NCBI GenBank assembly: GCA_964400675.1
Contig: CAYNVO010000003.1
Span: 1-64,000 of the forward strand
Reading direction: 5' to 3'
DNA: 64,000 nucleotides
DNA from: 9FT-COMBO-48-23 sp964400675
GTDB taxonomy: Bacteria; Chloroflexota; Dehalococcoidia; GIF9; UBA5629
Shown: piece after piece, positions 1 to 7,585 of the stretch
Position numbering within the stretch: the first letter of the stretch is position 1
How the letters are laid out: every line of letters starts with the position of its first letter
The notes under the pieces: model-generated
Seen by the model: only the letters and a program-made list of their open reading frames with translations
Databases searched by the model: none
Told to the model about the DNA's origin: nothing
Program-made: the position numbers and the translations under genes

Positions 1-83
1 GGGAGTGTCGGAATTGGCAGACGAGCATGACTTAGGATCATGTGCCGCAAGGCGTAGGGGTTCGAGTCCCCTCTTCCCCACCA
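1..83 (+). tRNA. tRNA-Leu (anticodon TAG), 5' end cut by window
   Basis: The stretch folds as a class II tRNA: D arm, anticodon stem CATGA/TCATG around loop CTTAGGA (anticodon TAG), a short variable arm, T stem AGGGG/CCCCT with loop TTCGAGT, then acceptor strand CTTCCCC, discriminator A and an encoded CCA at 81-83. The acceptor pairs properly only if two bases are missing upstream, so the gene starts about 2 nt before the window. Identity rests on the anticodon and the long variable arm. Confidence 0.93.
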
Positions 84-272
84 CTGCTTGCAACAGTCAA
101 TCAGGCGTTAGCTAGGTGCTTGCAAATCTTTTACGGCATCTTTCAAGGAATTCGTTAAGACAGCAAGGTCATTTTTTGAGGTTGTACCATGGGCTCAGTA
201 TTCCACTTCACACATGTCCTTGCGGTAATGGGCTTCTATCACATAAACTAATACAAAAGGTAACGGTAAAGA

Positions 273-1211
273 ATGGCTACTTCGAAAAAAACGGCGCGTG
301 TTGATTCTCAGCAAGCCCTCGCTGTTGAGGTCAATCATGTCACCAAAGCTTTCGCAGACAAGGTAGCGGTCCGTGACCTATCATTTGCCGTAAGTCAAAA
401 CGAGATATTCGGCCTAATTGGGCCTAACGGTGCTGGCAAGACCACAACCATCAGAATGGTGATGGACATTATCAAACCTGATTCTGGAAGTATAGCTGTT
501 CTTGGGGAAAAGCTGAGCGAAGCCAGCAAGAGCAAACTGGGCTACTTGCCCGAAGAAAGAGGCCTCTACAAAAAGCTTAATGTTATGGATTCCATCATCT
601 ACCTCGCCTCTCTCAAGGGCATGGACAGGCGATCCGCTGAAGAAAAGGCTGATAAACTGCTGGTCCAGACCGGAATGCAATCAGCCAGGAACAAGAAGAT
701 TGAAGAGTTAAGCAAGGGCATGGGCCAGATTATCCAATTCATCGTGACAATTATTCACGATCCGGAGTTCATCGTTCTGGATGAACCTTTTACTGGTCTC
801 GACCCGGTTAATACCGAATTACTCAAGAAGATGGTCATGGACTCTCGAAACGACGGTAAAGCTATAATCCTCAGCACTCACCAGATGAGCCAGGTGGAGG
901 AGCTTTGTGACCGCATCCTGATGATTGATCACGGACGTAGCGTTCTTTACGGGAATCTCAAGGACATCAAAGCGAAGTATAGGAGCCATTCGGTCATAGT
1001 AGACTTTGAAGGAGAGCCGGGCCAGATACCGGGGGTTGTCGATAAGCATGTTCATAAGGGCTACGTTGAGCTGGTGCTTGATAAAGGCACAACTCCCAAA
1101 CAGGTACTCGACAGCCTGGTAAGGTCAGGAATCACAATTAACCGTTTTGAAGTGGCCACGCCAACTCTGAATGAGATATTCATTGAAGTGGCAGGCAAGA
1201 ATCATGAATAG
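273..1211 (+). CDS. ABC transporter ATP-binding protein (NatA-type)
   Basis: Cytoplasmic ATPase of an ABC exporter, 312 aa. Residues about 16-230 form the nucleotide-binding domain: Walker A GPNGAGKTT, signature ELSKGM, Walker B FIVLDEP followed by FTGLDP, and switch histidine in STHQM. The last 80 residues form the C-terminal extension typical of NatA/CcmA-like ATPases (DUF4162-like). The ATG at 273 follows a purine-rich AAAAGGTAA. The stop overlaps the next gene, an ABC-2 permease, by 8 nt, so the two are cotranslated. The substrate cannot be read from sequence; relatives export sodium, drugs or peptides. Confidence 0.93.
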   Translation: MATSKKTARVDSQQALAVEVNHVTKAFADKVAVRDLSFAVSQNEIFGLIGPNGAGKTTTIRMVMDIIKPDSGSIAVLGEKLSEASKSKLGYLPEERGLYKKLNVMDSIIYLASLKGMDRRSAEEKADKLLVQTGMQSARNKKIEELSKGMGQIIQFIVTIIHDPEFIVLDEPFTGLDPVNTELLKKMVMDSRNDGKAIILSTHQMSQVEELCDRILMIDHGRSVLYGNLKDIKAKYRSHSVIVDFEGEPGQIPGVVDKHVHKGYVELVLDKGTTPKQVLDSLVRSGITINRFEVATPTLNEIFIEVAGKNHE

Positions 1212-2415
1212 GACGTTTTTGATATTCAGGCACGAGTTTTTGCGGACCGTGAGAAGAACCGGTTTTATTGTCCTGACACTTGCTTTGCCTGTGCTAGCCC
1301 TTCTCGCTATCGGCGTTTTTCAAATCGTCTCGGGTATTGCCAGTCCCCCGGCACAAGTGACCAAGATTGGATATGTAGACGAAGTCGGTAGCTTCACCCA
1401 GTTCACCATCCAGGGGAACATAAACCTGGTCCACTATGACACTCCGGACGCGGCAACGCAGGCAATAATCAAGAAGGACATAGCCGAATACTTCGTTATT
1501 CCGCACGATTTCCTCTCAACAAGAACAGCGAATCTATTTACGACACAGAAAGAGCTGGCACCGCCTGATGCAACCACCGCCGCAATAAAGAATTTCATAT
1601 CGAGTAACCTCTTGGCGGGGAAGGTGCCGGCAGATGTCATCACAGTTGTAGAGACGCCTTTGAACCTGGTCACCACCTTGATAACTTCATCTGGAGAAGT
1701 GGCTCCTCAACAAGCGGGATATGCTAATGTGCTCGTTCCTGTGGTTTTTGCTTTCTTATTAGCTTTCTCCATTATTTTCAGTGCAACCTACGTGTTGCAA
1801 AGTCTGGGCGAAGAGAAGGAAAACCGCCTTATGGAGATCCTATTATCTTCGGTCTCGACCAGGCAGCTGCTCGCCGGCAAAGTCTTGGGCCTCGGAGCAG
1901 CCGGATTAATGCAGGTTGTAGTCTGGGTGATATCGATTCCTCTTCTTCTAGGGTTGGCTTCTTCGTCTATCGGTGGCTTCATCAGTACTATTCATGTGCC
2001 AGCTTACTTCTGGGTCCTGGGCATAGTGTTTTTCATCCTTGGCTATTTGCTGTTTGCCGTACTGGCATCCAGCCTCGCTGCCATTACTTCCACCGTACGG
2101 GAAGCACAAGGGATCGCACAGCTGTACGGCGTATTCAGCATTGCACCATTCTGGTGTCTCTCTTTGATCCTACTTTACCCGAATAGTCCGGTATGGATTG
2201 TTTTCAGCATTTTCCCATTTAGCGCACCGGTGTTAGTGATGATACGCCTGGGCGTAATCGGCGTCCCTGCGTGGCAACTGGTAGCCAGTTTAGCTGTGCT
2301 GGCATTATCCGTCTTTGGCGGACTCTTGCTGGCAGCTAAGTTGCTAAGAATCTACACATTAATGTATGGAAAAAGACCGAGGTTGGGAGAGATCATTCGA
2401 AATCTTAGAGCCTAG
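1204..2415 (+). CDS. ABC-2 type permease (NatB-like)
   Basis: Integral membrane partner of the preceding ATPase, 403 aa. One N-terminal membrane segment (about residues 20-45) is followed by an extracytoplasmic domain of about 150 residues and five or six C-terminal segments, the standard NatB/ABC-2 layout. The conserved EEKENRLMEILLSS stretch after the second segment is the hallmark coupling region. I chose the ATG at 1204 because the protein then begins MNRTFLIFRHEF, as relatives do, and overlaps the ATPase gene by 8 nt; an ATG at 1171 would overlap it much more. Function beyond export with its ATPase is unknown. Confidence 0.9.
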   Translation: MNRTFLIFRHEFLRTVRRTGFIVLTLALPVLALLAIGVFQIVSGIASPPAQVTKIGYVDEVGSFTQFTIQGNINLVHYDTPDAATQAIIKKDIAEYFVIPHDFLSTRTANLFTTQKELAPPDATTAAIKNFISSNLLAGKVPADVITVVETPLNLVTTLITSSGEVAPQQAGYANVLVPVVFAFLLAFSIIFSATYVLQSLGEEKENRLMEILLSSVSTRQLLAGKVLGLGAAGLMQVVVWVISIPLLLGLASSSIGGFISTIHVPAYFWVLGIVFFILGYLLFAVLASSLAAITSTVREAQGIAQLYGVFSIAPFWCLSLILLYPNSPVWIVFSIFPFSAPVLVMIRLGVIGVPAWQLVASLAVLALSVFGGLLLAAKLLRIYTLMYGKRPRLGEIIRNLRA

Positions 2416-2555
2416 CTATCTGAGCCTGCCCTCGTAGCAATTAACATTTGCTGTAAGGTCGGTATCAGTCCTTTCTTCTCAAACAAAAGTTCGGGGACTG
2501 TTCCGAGTAGCCCACCATACAGTATATTGGGTAGTAAGAATGGAGGTATTAGCTC

Positions 2556-3260
2556 ATGACATTCAAGATGTCGCTTCAAGAGGCTAAAGAACGTGCTTTG
2601 GAATTGATGCACCGAGGCTATCATTGAGGTCCGGGCGTCCTGCAAGTTATGTGGGAAGCTTATGGGCTTGGCGATGAAGACCTGCTTTGGGCTGGAGTCG
2701 CCTTTACCGGTGGCATAGGTGGACAGCAGCGAGCGCCATGTGGTGCTGTATCTAGCGCAGCGGTTTGCCTGGGATTGCGCTATCGCAGTTCAGATAAACA
2801 GAAGGCAAAACAGGCGCGATTGGATGCGCGCTTGGATGCCAATGAGCTCGTCCAGAGCTTCACTGAAAAATTTGGCTCCATTAGCTGTCTGGAATTGGTC
2901 GGGATGGACTTCTCCGAGCCCGGGGGATACCAGCGATTCCGGGAATCTGGCATCTGGCAGGATAAATGTGACAATTATGTCCAGTTTGTAATCGAAAAGC
3001 TCTACGAACTGGATGCTAAGAGAGCGACTGCATCTGTGCCAGAACAGGTTATCATTTACACCAAGCCTGGTTGTCCCTTCTGTGCTGCGGCAAAAAGTGA
3101 CCTTGAAGAACGAGGGGTTCCTTATAAGGAGATAAGCGTTGAAGATAACCCCAAGGCTACCGAGGAGCTAATGCGCCTTTCAAAAGGTAATGGTATAGTT
3201 CCAATTCTGGTGATCGGAGAAGAAGTAAAAGTAGGTTTTGGCGGAGGCTGAGCAATCTAA
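2556..3260 (+). CDS. Predicted double-selenocysteine redox protein (C_GCAxxG_C_C domain + UXX-star glutaredoxin)
   Basis: Seen: one frame from ATG 2556 (GGAGG at 2542-2546) to TAA 3258-3260, broken only by TGA at 2625-2627 and 3249-3251. Reading both as selenocysteine gives 234 aa with U at 24 and 232. Residues 1-155 match the C_GCAxxG_C_C redox family; the first UGA sits in GYH-U-GPGVL, where that family has its first conserved Cys, and PCGAV and the later C..C pattern follow. Residues about 160-231 are a glutaredoxin fold with CPFC. After VGFGGG the second UGA gives U-A-I-stop, the C-terminal pattern of the glutaredoxin-like families I recall as UXX-star selenoproteins. Both UGAs have SECIS-like hairpins at the right distance. 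Read with normal stops the gene would lose its N-terminus. Likely a thiol/selenol oxidoreductase; substrate unknown. Confidence 0.85.
2638..2656 (+). promoter_or_regulatory. Candidate bacterial SECIS hairpin for the UGA at 2625
   Basis: Ten nt after the UGA, TCCTGCA (2638-2644) pairs with TGTGGGA (2650-2656) in seven pairs, two of them G-U, closing a loop AGTTA. A few more pairs (2633-2636 with 2658-2661) can extend the base. Spacing and the G-U in the loop fit SelB-binding hairpins, though the loop is less canonical than that at 3263. Confidence 0.6.
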
Positions 3261-3262
3261 AC

Positions 3263-3279
3263 TGCGGCGGTCTGCCGCA
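3263..3279 (+). promoter_or_regulatory. SECIS hairpin for the UGA at 3249, loop GGTCT
   Basis: TGCGGC (3263-3268) and GCCGCA (3274-3279) form a perfect 6-bp stem with loop GGTCT. It starts 11 nt after the UGA. Both loop sequence and spacing equal those of the E. coli fdhF SECIS as I remember it. The hairpin lies beyond the TAA, so it is free of coding constraint. There is no T-tract, so it is a poor terminator. Confidence 0.8.
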
Positions 3280-3316
3280 AACAGAATATCATAGAGTTCC
3301 GGTATCTGAATTGTCA

Positions 3317-4132
3317 TTACGAAACATCAACTAAAGAAGATAAACGGCTAATTGTCTTCTCTACAAATTGCTCATCGTTAATTGAAATTTCGATGGCTCC
3401 ATGAGGACAGACATCAACGCAGCGTCCACAGCCTCGACAGGCATCGCTTCTTACAGCATGATTGTTAACCAGACGGATGGCATCAATAAAGCACACGCCT
3501 TGAGTACATGTTCCGCAGCCTGTGCACTGCTCGTTGACCGTTACTTCGACTCCGGGCATTTTTGTTGTCTTGGCACTGATTTGGGGTGCTATATGAGGCA
3601 GGATTCGCCACAGGCAGCAGCAAGGGCAGCAGTTGCAGATAGTAAGAAGTTTGTTGCCCGGGCCAGTGCCTAGCCAGACTGTATCTATCTTGTTTCGACC
3701 TATTAGATGGACCAGCCCGGCTGCACGGCAGCGCTGCACATGATCATGTGCTTCCTCTTTTGTCACTCGACGACCAAGCTTGGGATTGATACCTAATGTT
3801 GCCTCTCCAAGGAAAAGACAGCCAAGGTCAATCGGATAGTCTTTGCATTTGGAGGCATCGCGGCAGATACACTTATTCATAATCCAGTGATAGTTGGCTT
3901 TCTCGATGAAGTGTTCCACCACCTGAGATGGCAATATCATCTGTTCAGGCATATCAACCGGCATATTCAGCTGGATCACCCTGTCTTTGGGTAGGTAAAT
4001 TATGTCGTCGCCCTCAAAGAGCCAGTGGTCAATGACTTTGCCAATAAATGGCACCTTTGTTAATCTGGCAAGGAGAAAACGGGTGGGGAAACCCTTCTTA
4101 ATCAGCTCTACAAGCCATACAGGTCGTCCCAT
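3317..4132 (-). CDS. 4Fe-4S dicluster protein with cysteine-rich central region
   Basis: Soluble iron-sulfur protein of 271 aa, no signal peptide. The C-terminal 75 residues carry two ferredoxin motifs, CTGCGTCTQGVC and CRGCGRCVDVCP, enough for two [4Fe-4S] clusters. The middle has more clustered cysteines: CICRDASKC followed by a Cys after DLG, and CNCCPCCC near residue 170. Such proteins occur in anaerobic bacteria and archaea as presumed electron carriers or small reductase partners; the specific role is unknown. It runs convergently toward the selenoprotein gene. ATG at 4132 gives MGRPVWLVELIKK. Confidence 0.8.
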   Translation of the reverse strand: MGRPVWLVELIKKGFPTRFLLARLTKVPFIGKVIDHWLFEGDDIIYLPKDRVIQLNMPVDMPEQMILPSQVVEHFIEKANYHWIMNKCICRDASKCKDYPIDLGCLFLGEATLGINPKLGRRVTKEEAHDHVQRCRAAGLVHLIGRNKIDTVWLGTGPGNKLLTICNCCPCCCLWRILPHIAPQISAKTTKMPGVEVTVNEQCTGCGTCTQGVCFIDAIRLVNNHAVRSDACRGCGRCVDVCPHGAIEISINDEQFVEKTISRLSSLVDVS

Positions 4133-4187
4133 GACTATACAAACCCTCTGATAATAAGCCTATCAGTAGCCGAATCTGAAATTAAAA

Positions 4188-4225
4188 GGCTGGGTATTTT
4201 CCAGGTACCATACCCAGCCCTTTTT
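4188..4225. terminator. Bidirectional intrinsic terminator
   Basis: GGCTGGGTAT (4188-4197) pairs perfectly with ATACCCAGCC (4210-4219). It is followed by CTTTTT on the plus strand and by TTTTAAT on the minus strand. It lies just downstream of the minus-strand DUF5679 gene, whose transcript it should end. Confidence 0.85.
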
Positions 4226-4247
4226 AGAGTCTAAGTTAACTACAGCT

Positions 4248-4388
4248 TTAGCTCTTGCCGATACGGAACATCTTAGTACCGCATTTTGGGCAAGTACCTT
4301 GCGTAGCCGGCTTGCCGTTCTTCATTTTGATAGACTTCGGATTGCTCATTTCCCTCTTAGTGCGGCACTTCATACAGTATGCTTGCAT
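4248..4388 (-). CDS. DUF5679-type zinc-ribbon mini-protein
   Basis: A 46-aa protein: MQAYCMKCRTKREM at the N-terminus, CPKCGTKMFRIGKS at the C-terminus. The CxxC...CxxC pattern implies one bound zinc. Start ATG 4388 is 6 nt after a strong AGGAGG, and the gene ends just before an intrinsic terminator, so it is a real single-gene unit. I recognise it as the DUF5679 family of very short proteins common in Chloroflexota and Actinobacteria; a nucleic-acid or ribosome role is possible but unproven. Confidence 0.85.
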   Translation of the reverse strand: MQAYCMKCRTKREMSNPKSIKMKNGKPATQGTCPKCGTKMFRIGKS

Positions 4389-4596
4389 CTCATACCTCCT
4401 TGCAATACACAATAAACCATCACGAGTGAAATGTCAATAGTATATTGGTCATGCGCAAGCAAAAATGGGATTATTCATATTGCCAGCGTACTTGAGGGCA
4501 GCAGAACTGCGTTTGGTTTCCCTGATGATGCTTTTTAATCCAGTCGACCTTATGCAGTAAATACTTGTCTGGCTGTAAACTGCCGAATGGTGTAGA

Positions 4597-5934
4597 TTAC
4601 TGAGACACGGGAATAGTGAAAGAGAAGAAGCTGCCTTTCCCCTCTTCGCTGCGGGCTTCAATCTTGCCGCCGTGTGCTTCTACTAAGCTTCTGGCAATAG
4701 CGAGTCCCAGACCTGTACCGCCGGTTGCGCGGGTTCGAGACTTGTCTATTCTGTAAAAGCGCTCGAAGATGTTTGGCAAATGCTCGGCAGGAATGCCCTC
4801 GCCGGTATCGTCAACGCCTATCTCTATCCAATTATCAAGCCTCTTGGCGGTTACAGTTATGATACCTCCTTGTGGTGTATGAGTGATAGCGTTATCAATC
4901 AGGTTGAGCAAGACCTGGCTGATACGTCGGGAGTCAATATTCACCGGCGGCAGCTTTTTTGGCAGGTCAGCGGATAATGTTATTCCCTTTGCCGCTGCCT
5001 GGCTTTGCTTCATATCTGCTATTTGTTTCAATAACTTGATTATATTTTCCTTCTGACATTCCAGCTTTAATTCGCCCGCCTCAGCCAGGCTCAGCTCTTG
5101 GAGGTCGTCAACCAATCGCGATAGCTGGCCTGTTTCTTCATCAAGCAAGCGGATGGCACCAGGGTCTGGATTTACCATTCCATCATGCATTGCCTCCAGA
5201 TAACCTTTGAGATTAGATAGCGGGGTCCTCAGCTCGTGGGCAATGTCAGCTATCATATTACGGCGAAGACGCTCACTTCGTTCCAAATTTTCTGCCATGG
5301 AATTGAAGGCTTGTGCCAGCTCTCCGAGCTCACTCTTGTCTCTAAACTGTACTCTCTGGGACAAATCCCCATGACCCAGCTGCCTGGCGGCGAGGGTAAG
5401 AGCCTTGACCGGCGCTGAGATTCGACGTGACAGGAAATAAGTTATTAAGAATGCAACAGCGATTGCCAGCAGTGCGCCCCAGAGAAGAAAACGATTTATT
5501 GTTTTGTAAAGACTCAGCGGTGAAGGGAATACTGCTGACGGCTCTGGACTGATATAGAAAGTTCCTGTGCTATTTCCTTCCCATGATGGTGGCAGGCGCA
5601 TGCCCGGTGTGTCAGGATGGTACTGCTGCCCCAACAACTCCCCCTGGGAATCGGCTACTACAACACCGCTGGAGTCTGTCAGTATAATTCTGTGACCATA
5701 GAGACTACTCCACTGCTCCATATATGGCTGAATCCCATCCCAGTCTCCGTGTTCGAGGAAATAACGATGCAGTTCGAATGCTAATCTGCCTAGGCGTGCT
5801 TGCTCGCTCCGTTCGCCATATCGACGGACCTCACCTTCAGTAGCTTGACTGGCAAAAAAGTATATTGCGCCGACTGCCACCAGTATTACGAAGGCGAAAG
5901 CCGCAAGTAGACGAAATCGCAGACTATATACCAC
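4597..5934 (-). CDS. Membrane sensor histidine kinase
   Basis: Sensor of a two-component pair, 445 aa. A first membrane segment (about residues 8-28) and a second (about 148-170) bracket an extracytoplasmic domain. HAMP follows (to about 220), then the phosphorylated His in IAHELRTPLSNLKG (about residue 235), and the ATPase domain with N box NLIDNAITHTP, G1 DTGEGIP and G2 GGTGLGLAI. All catalytic elements are intact. It overlaps the upstream response regulator gene by 11 nt. The family resembles BaeS/PhoR. The signal is unknown, but the downstream target boxes suggest envelope regulation. Confidence 0.93.
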   Translation of the reverse strand: MVYSLRFRLLAAFAFVILVAVGAIYFFASQATEGEVRRYGERSEQARLGRLAFELHRYFLEHGDWDGIQPYMEQWSSLYGHRIILTDSSGVVVADSQGELLGQQYHPDTPGMRLPPSWEGNSTGTFYISPEPSAVFPSPLSLYKTINRFLLWGALLAIAVAFLITYFLSRRISAPVKALTLAARQLGHGDLSQRVQFRDKSELGELAQAFNSMAENLERSERLRRNMIADIAHELRTPLSNLKGYLEAMHDGMVNPDPGAIRLLDEETGQLSRLVDDLQELSLAEAGELKLECQKENIIKLLKQIADMKQSQAAAKGITLSADLPKKLPPVNIDSRRISQVLLNLIDNAITHTPQGGIITVTAKRLDNWIEIGVDDTGEGIPAEHLPNIFERFYRIDKSRTRATGGTGLGLAIARSLVEAHGGKIEARSEEGKGSFFSFTIPVSQ

Positions 5935-6619
5935 TTTGAGTCCCCGAGAACTTGTATCCGGCTCCGTACGCCGTCTTTATGTATCTGGGATGCCTGGGAT
6001 TTGATTCCAGCTTACGGCGTAGGTTTAGAATATGAACATCTATAGTGCGGTCAAAACCCTTGTAATCATAGCCCAAAGCTTTTTCAACAAGCTCTGCGCG
6101 GCTGAAAACTCTTCCTGGTTCCTTGACTAGGACCCCTAGCAGCTTAAATTCAACAGGGGTAAGATTCAAAAGTCTGTCAGAAATTGATGCCTCCTGCTTG
6201 AGGAAGTTCAGGATAAGTCCTCCGCGCTTAATCTCTGCGGGGCCACGTTCACCTGGCAGACGCCTTAGCACTGCCCTGACCCTGGCTGCCAGTTCCCTCG
6301 GGCTGAAGGGCTTGGAGATATAATCATCAGCTCCTAAACCAAGACCGGTCAGCTTGTCTTCGTCAGTAGTTCTGGCAGTGAGCATAATGATTGGCACATC
6401 GGATTCATCTCTAAGGATGCGGCAGACCTCGAGTCCGTCAATACCGGGTAGCATTAAGTCCAGGACGATGAGGTCTGGGCGAGTCTCACGCGCCAGACGC
6501 AGTGCCTCAATGCCATCGTAAGCAACCAGAACCCTGTAGCCATCACGGTTCAGGTAGAGCTTGACCAGCTCCACCGTCTTTACGTCATCATCAACTACCA
6601 GAACCCTTTTACCGGCCAT
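5924..6619 (-). CDS. OmpR/PhoB-family response regulator
   Basis: DNA-binding regulator of 231 aa. The receiver domain (1-120) has the acidic pocket VDDD, phospho-acceptor Asp in VLDLMLP (about residue 54), and Lys in ISKPF. The C-terminal winged helix (130-228) carries the recognition helix region RTIDVHILNLRRKLE. It is first in a two-gene unit with the kinase. Two TTAACA half-sites on the coding strand, 11 bp apart, lie about 46-63 nt before the ATG, which suggests autoregulation. The same kind of site precedes the divergently placed secreted protein gene at 6790-7233. Confidence 0.94.
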   Translation of the reverse strand: MAGKRVLVVDDDVKTVELVKLYLNRDGYRVLVAYDGIEALRLARETRPDLIVLDLMLPGIDGLEVCRILRDESDVPIIMLTARTTDEDKLTGLGLGADDYISKPFSPRELAARVRAVLRRLPGERGPAEIKRGGLILNFLKQEASISDRLLNLTPVEFKLLGVLVKEPGRVFSRAELVEKALGYDYKGFDRTIDVHILNLRRKLESNPRHPRYIKTAYGAGYKFSGTQSGI

Positions 6620-6664
6620 ATTGAAACTCTGGGGAGTTAAACTTTTATTATGTTATAACATAAA

Positions 6665-6682
6665 TGTTAAGAAATTGTTAAG
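6665..6682 (-). promoter_or_regulatory. PhoP/PhoB-like direct-repeat box upstream of the response regulator
   Basis: On the coding (minus) strand this reads CTTAACA-N4-CTTAACA: an exact 7-bp repeat with an 11-bp period, one helical turn. The pattern equals the TTAACA-N5-TTAACA boxes bound by Bacillus PhoP. It is 46 nt from the regulator's ATG, with AT-rich sequence (TATAACATAAT) between that could hold the -10. Confidence 0.65.
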
Positions 6683-6720
6683 GTAAATTACTTTTGAATT
6701 TCTATCATCGACCTAATTAG

Positions 6721-6754
6721 AAAAAGAGAGGGGAATATTTCCCCCTCTCTTTTA
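6721..6754 (-). terminator. Intrinsic terminator after the DUF2680-like gene
   Basis: AAAGAGAGGGG and CCCCTCTCTTT arms form a long hairpin around AATATTTC, flanked by A-runs and T-runs on either side. It is 36 nt past the stop of the gene at 6790-7233 and would also protect against read-in to the regulator gene. Confidence 0.85.
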
Positions 6755-6789
6755 ATGGTCATCCCAAGGAGTTTGTAATAAAGCAGTGC

Positions 6790-7233
6790 TTATTCTGCTG
6801 GGGCACACCACGGTGCACCCATTCCACGGAAACCGCCATGGTCTTTGAAGCCGAAGCAAGGCGGAACATCAGGATTTGCCTCCCACCTCTCTAGCATAGC
6901 ATCAGCTTGTTCCTGAGTCATCTTGCCCTCGTCCACCAGCTTCTGAAGGCGATTTTGAATGACTTCAAGTGACATCTCTGGGCGGTTTTCCAAAGCTTTA
7001 GCTCGCATCTCACTCGCAGCCTGGGCAAATGCGTCTTTCAGCGCTTCCTTATCGATAGATTCTCCTGTATTCTGCTGGTAGATTTCACAGATTCTGTCTA
7101 GCATCATCCCGGGTTGCGCCTTGGATTCGCTGTTATTGCCGTTGTCGGCAGCGAGGGCTATGCCACCAATGCTCCCTGCCAATAGTACGGCTGCCAGCGC
7201 CGTGAAAATTATGAATTTCTTGTTTCGCCACAT
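6790..7233 (-). CDS. Secreted DUF2680-like protein
   Basis: A 147-aa exported protein. An N-terminal signal peptide (MWRNKKF then a hydrophobic stretch ending ALAADNG) precedes a helical domain with EDxALKDAFxxA-like character and MTQEQADAMLERWEANPDV near residue 115. This matches the DUF2680 family of small secreted proteins that often sit beside envelope two-component systems. The C-terminus is Gly/Pro-rich. The function is unknown. It is a single-gene unit with its own promoter, PhoP-like box and terminator, so it is probably the main target of the adjacent two-component system. Confidence 0.8.
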   Translation of the reverse strand: MWRNKKFIIFTALAAVLLAGSIGGIALAADNGNNSESKAQPGMMLDRICEIYQQNTGESIDKEALKDAFAQAASEMRAKALENRPEMSLEVIQNRLQKLVDEGKMTQEQADAMLERWEANPDVPPCFGFKDHGGFRGMGAPWCAPAE

Positions 7234-7268
7234 TTCTGTCTGCTCTCCTTTCTTTTAATACTGATATA

Positions 7269-7301
7269 AGTATAGCGTCTGGATGTTAAAATTTTATTAA
7301 G
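7269..7301 (-). promoter_or_regulatory. PhoP-like box plus -10 element for the DUF2680-like gene
   Basis: On the minus strand CTTAATA (7301-7295) and TTTAACA (7290-7284) repeat with an 11-bp period. Nine bp further comes TATACT (7274-7269), a good -10. The repeat takes the place of a -35, the arrangement of promoters activated by PhoB-type regulators. It is the second copy of the box found at 6665-6682. Confidence 0.65.
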
Positions 7302-7585
7302 ATTCTGGGGCTTATGCTGTGATATGAAGCGTGGTAGAATTGACGAGGCGGTGAGAGTCAACATCTATGGTTTTTCCGTAATCATATTGAAGTACCTGAC
7401 AGAATATAATGTGGCAGTATTATACTGTTGAGGCCATTAACAGTCAATTTAGCTGAAGTCAGTTGTTTTTTTAGCCATAAAGCCTCGAACCCTGTGGTTG
7501 ATGCAGTAAGCTGGCGGCAGGTCAATTCTCGAGGCTTGAGTTTCGTATTTGTGGTAAAATGCAACATCAATTTGGGAGGCAATAC

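Noticed and set aside
116..304. Short plus-strand frame after tRNA-Leu
   Set aside because: No ribosome site, low-complexity composition, and it overlaps the ABC ATPase gene start.
2649..3251. Ordinary glutaredoxin fusion starting at ATG 2649
   Set aside because: No ribosome site, and it would start after the first conserved Cys position; the frame is open upstream to a well-placed ATG apart from one UGA.
3263..3279. Hairpin as an intrinsic terminator of the selenoprotein gene
   Set aside because: No T-tract follows, and the loop and spacing fit a SECIS element better.
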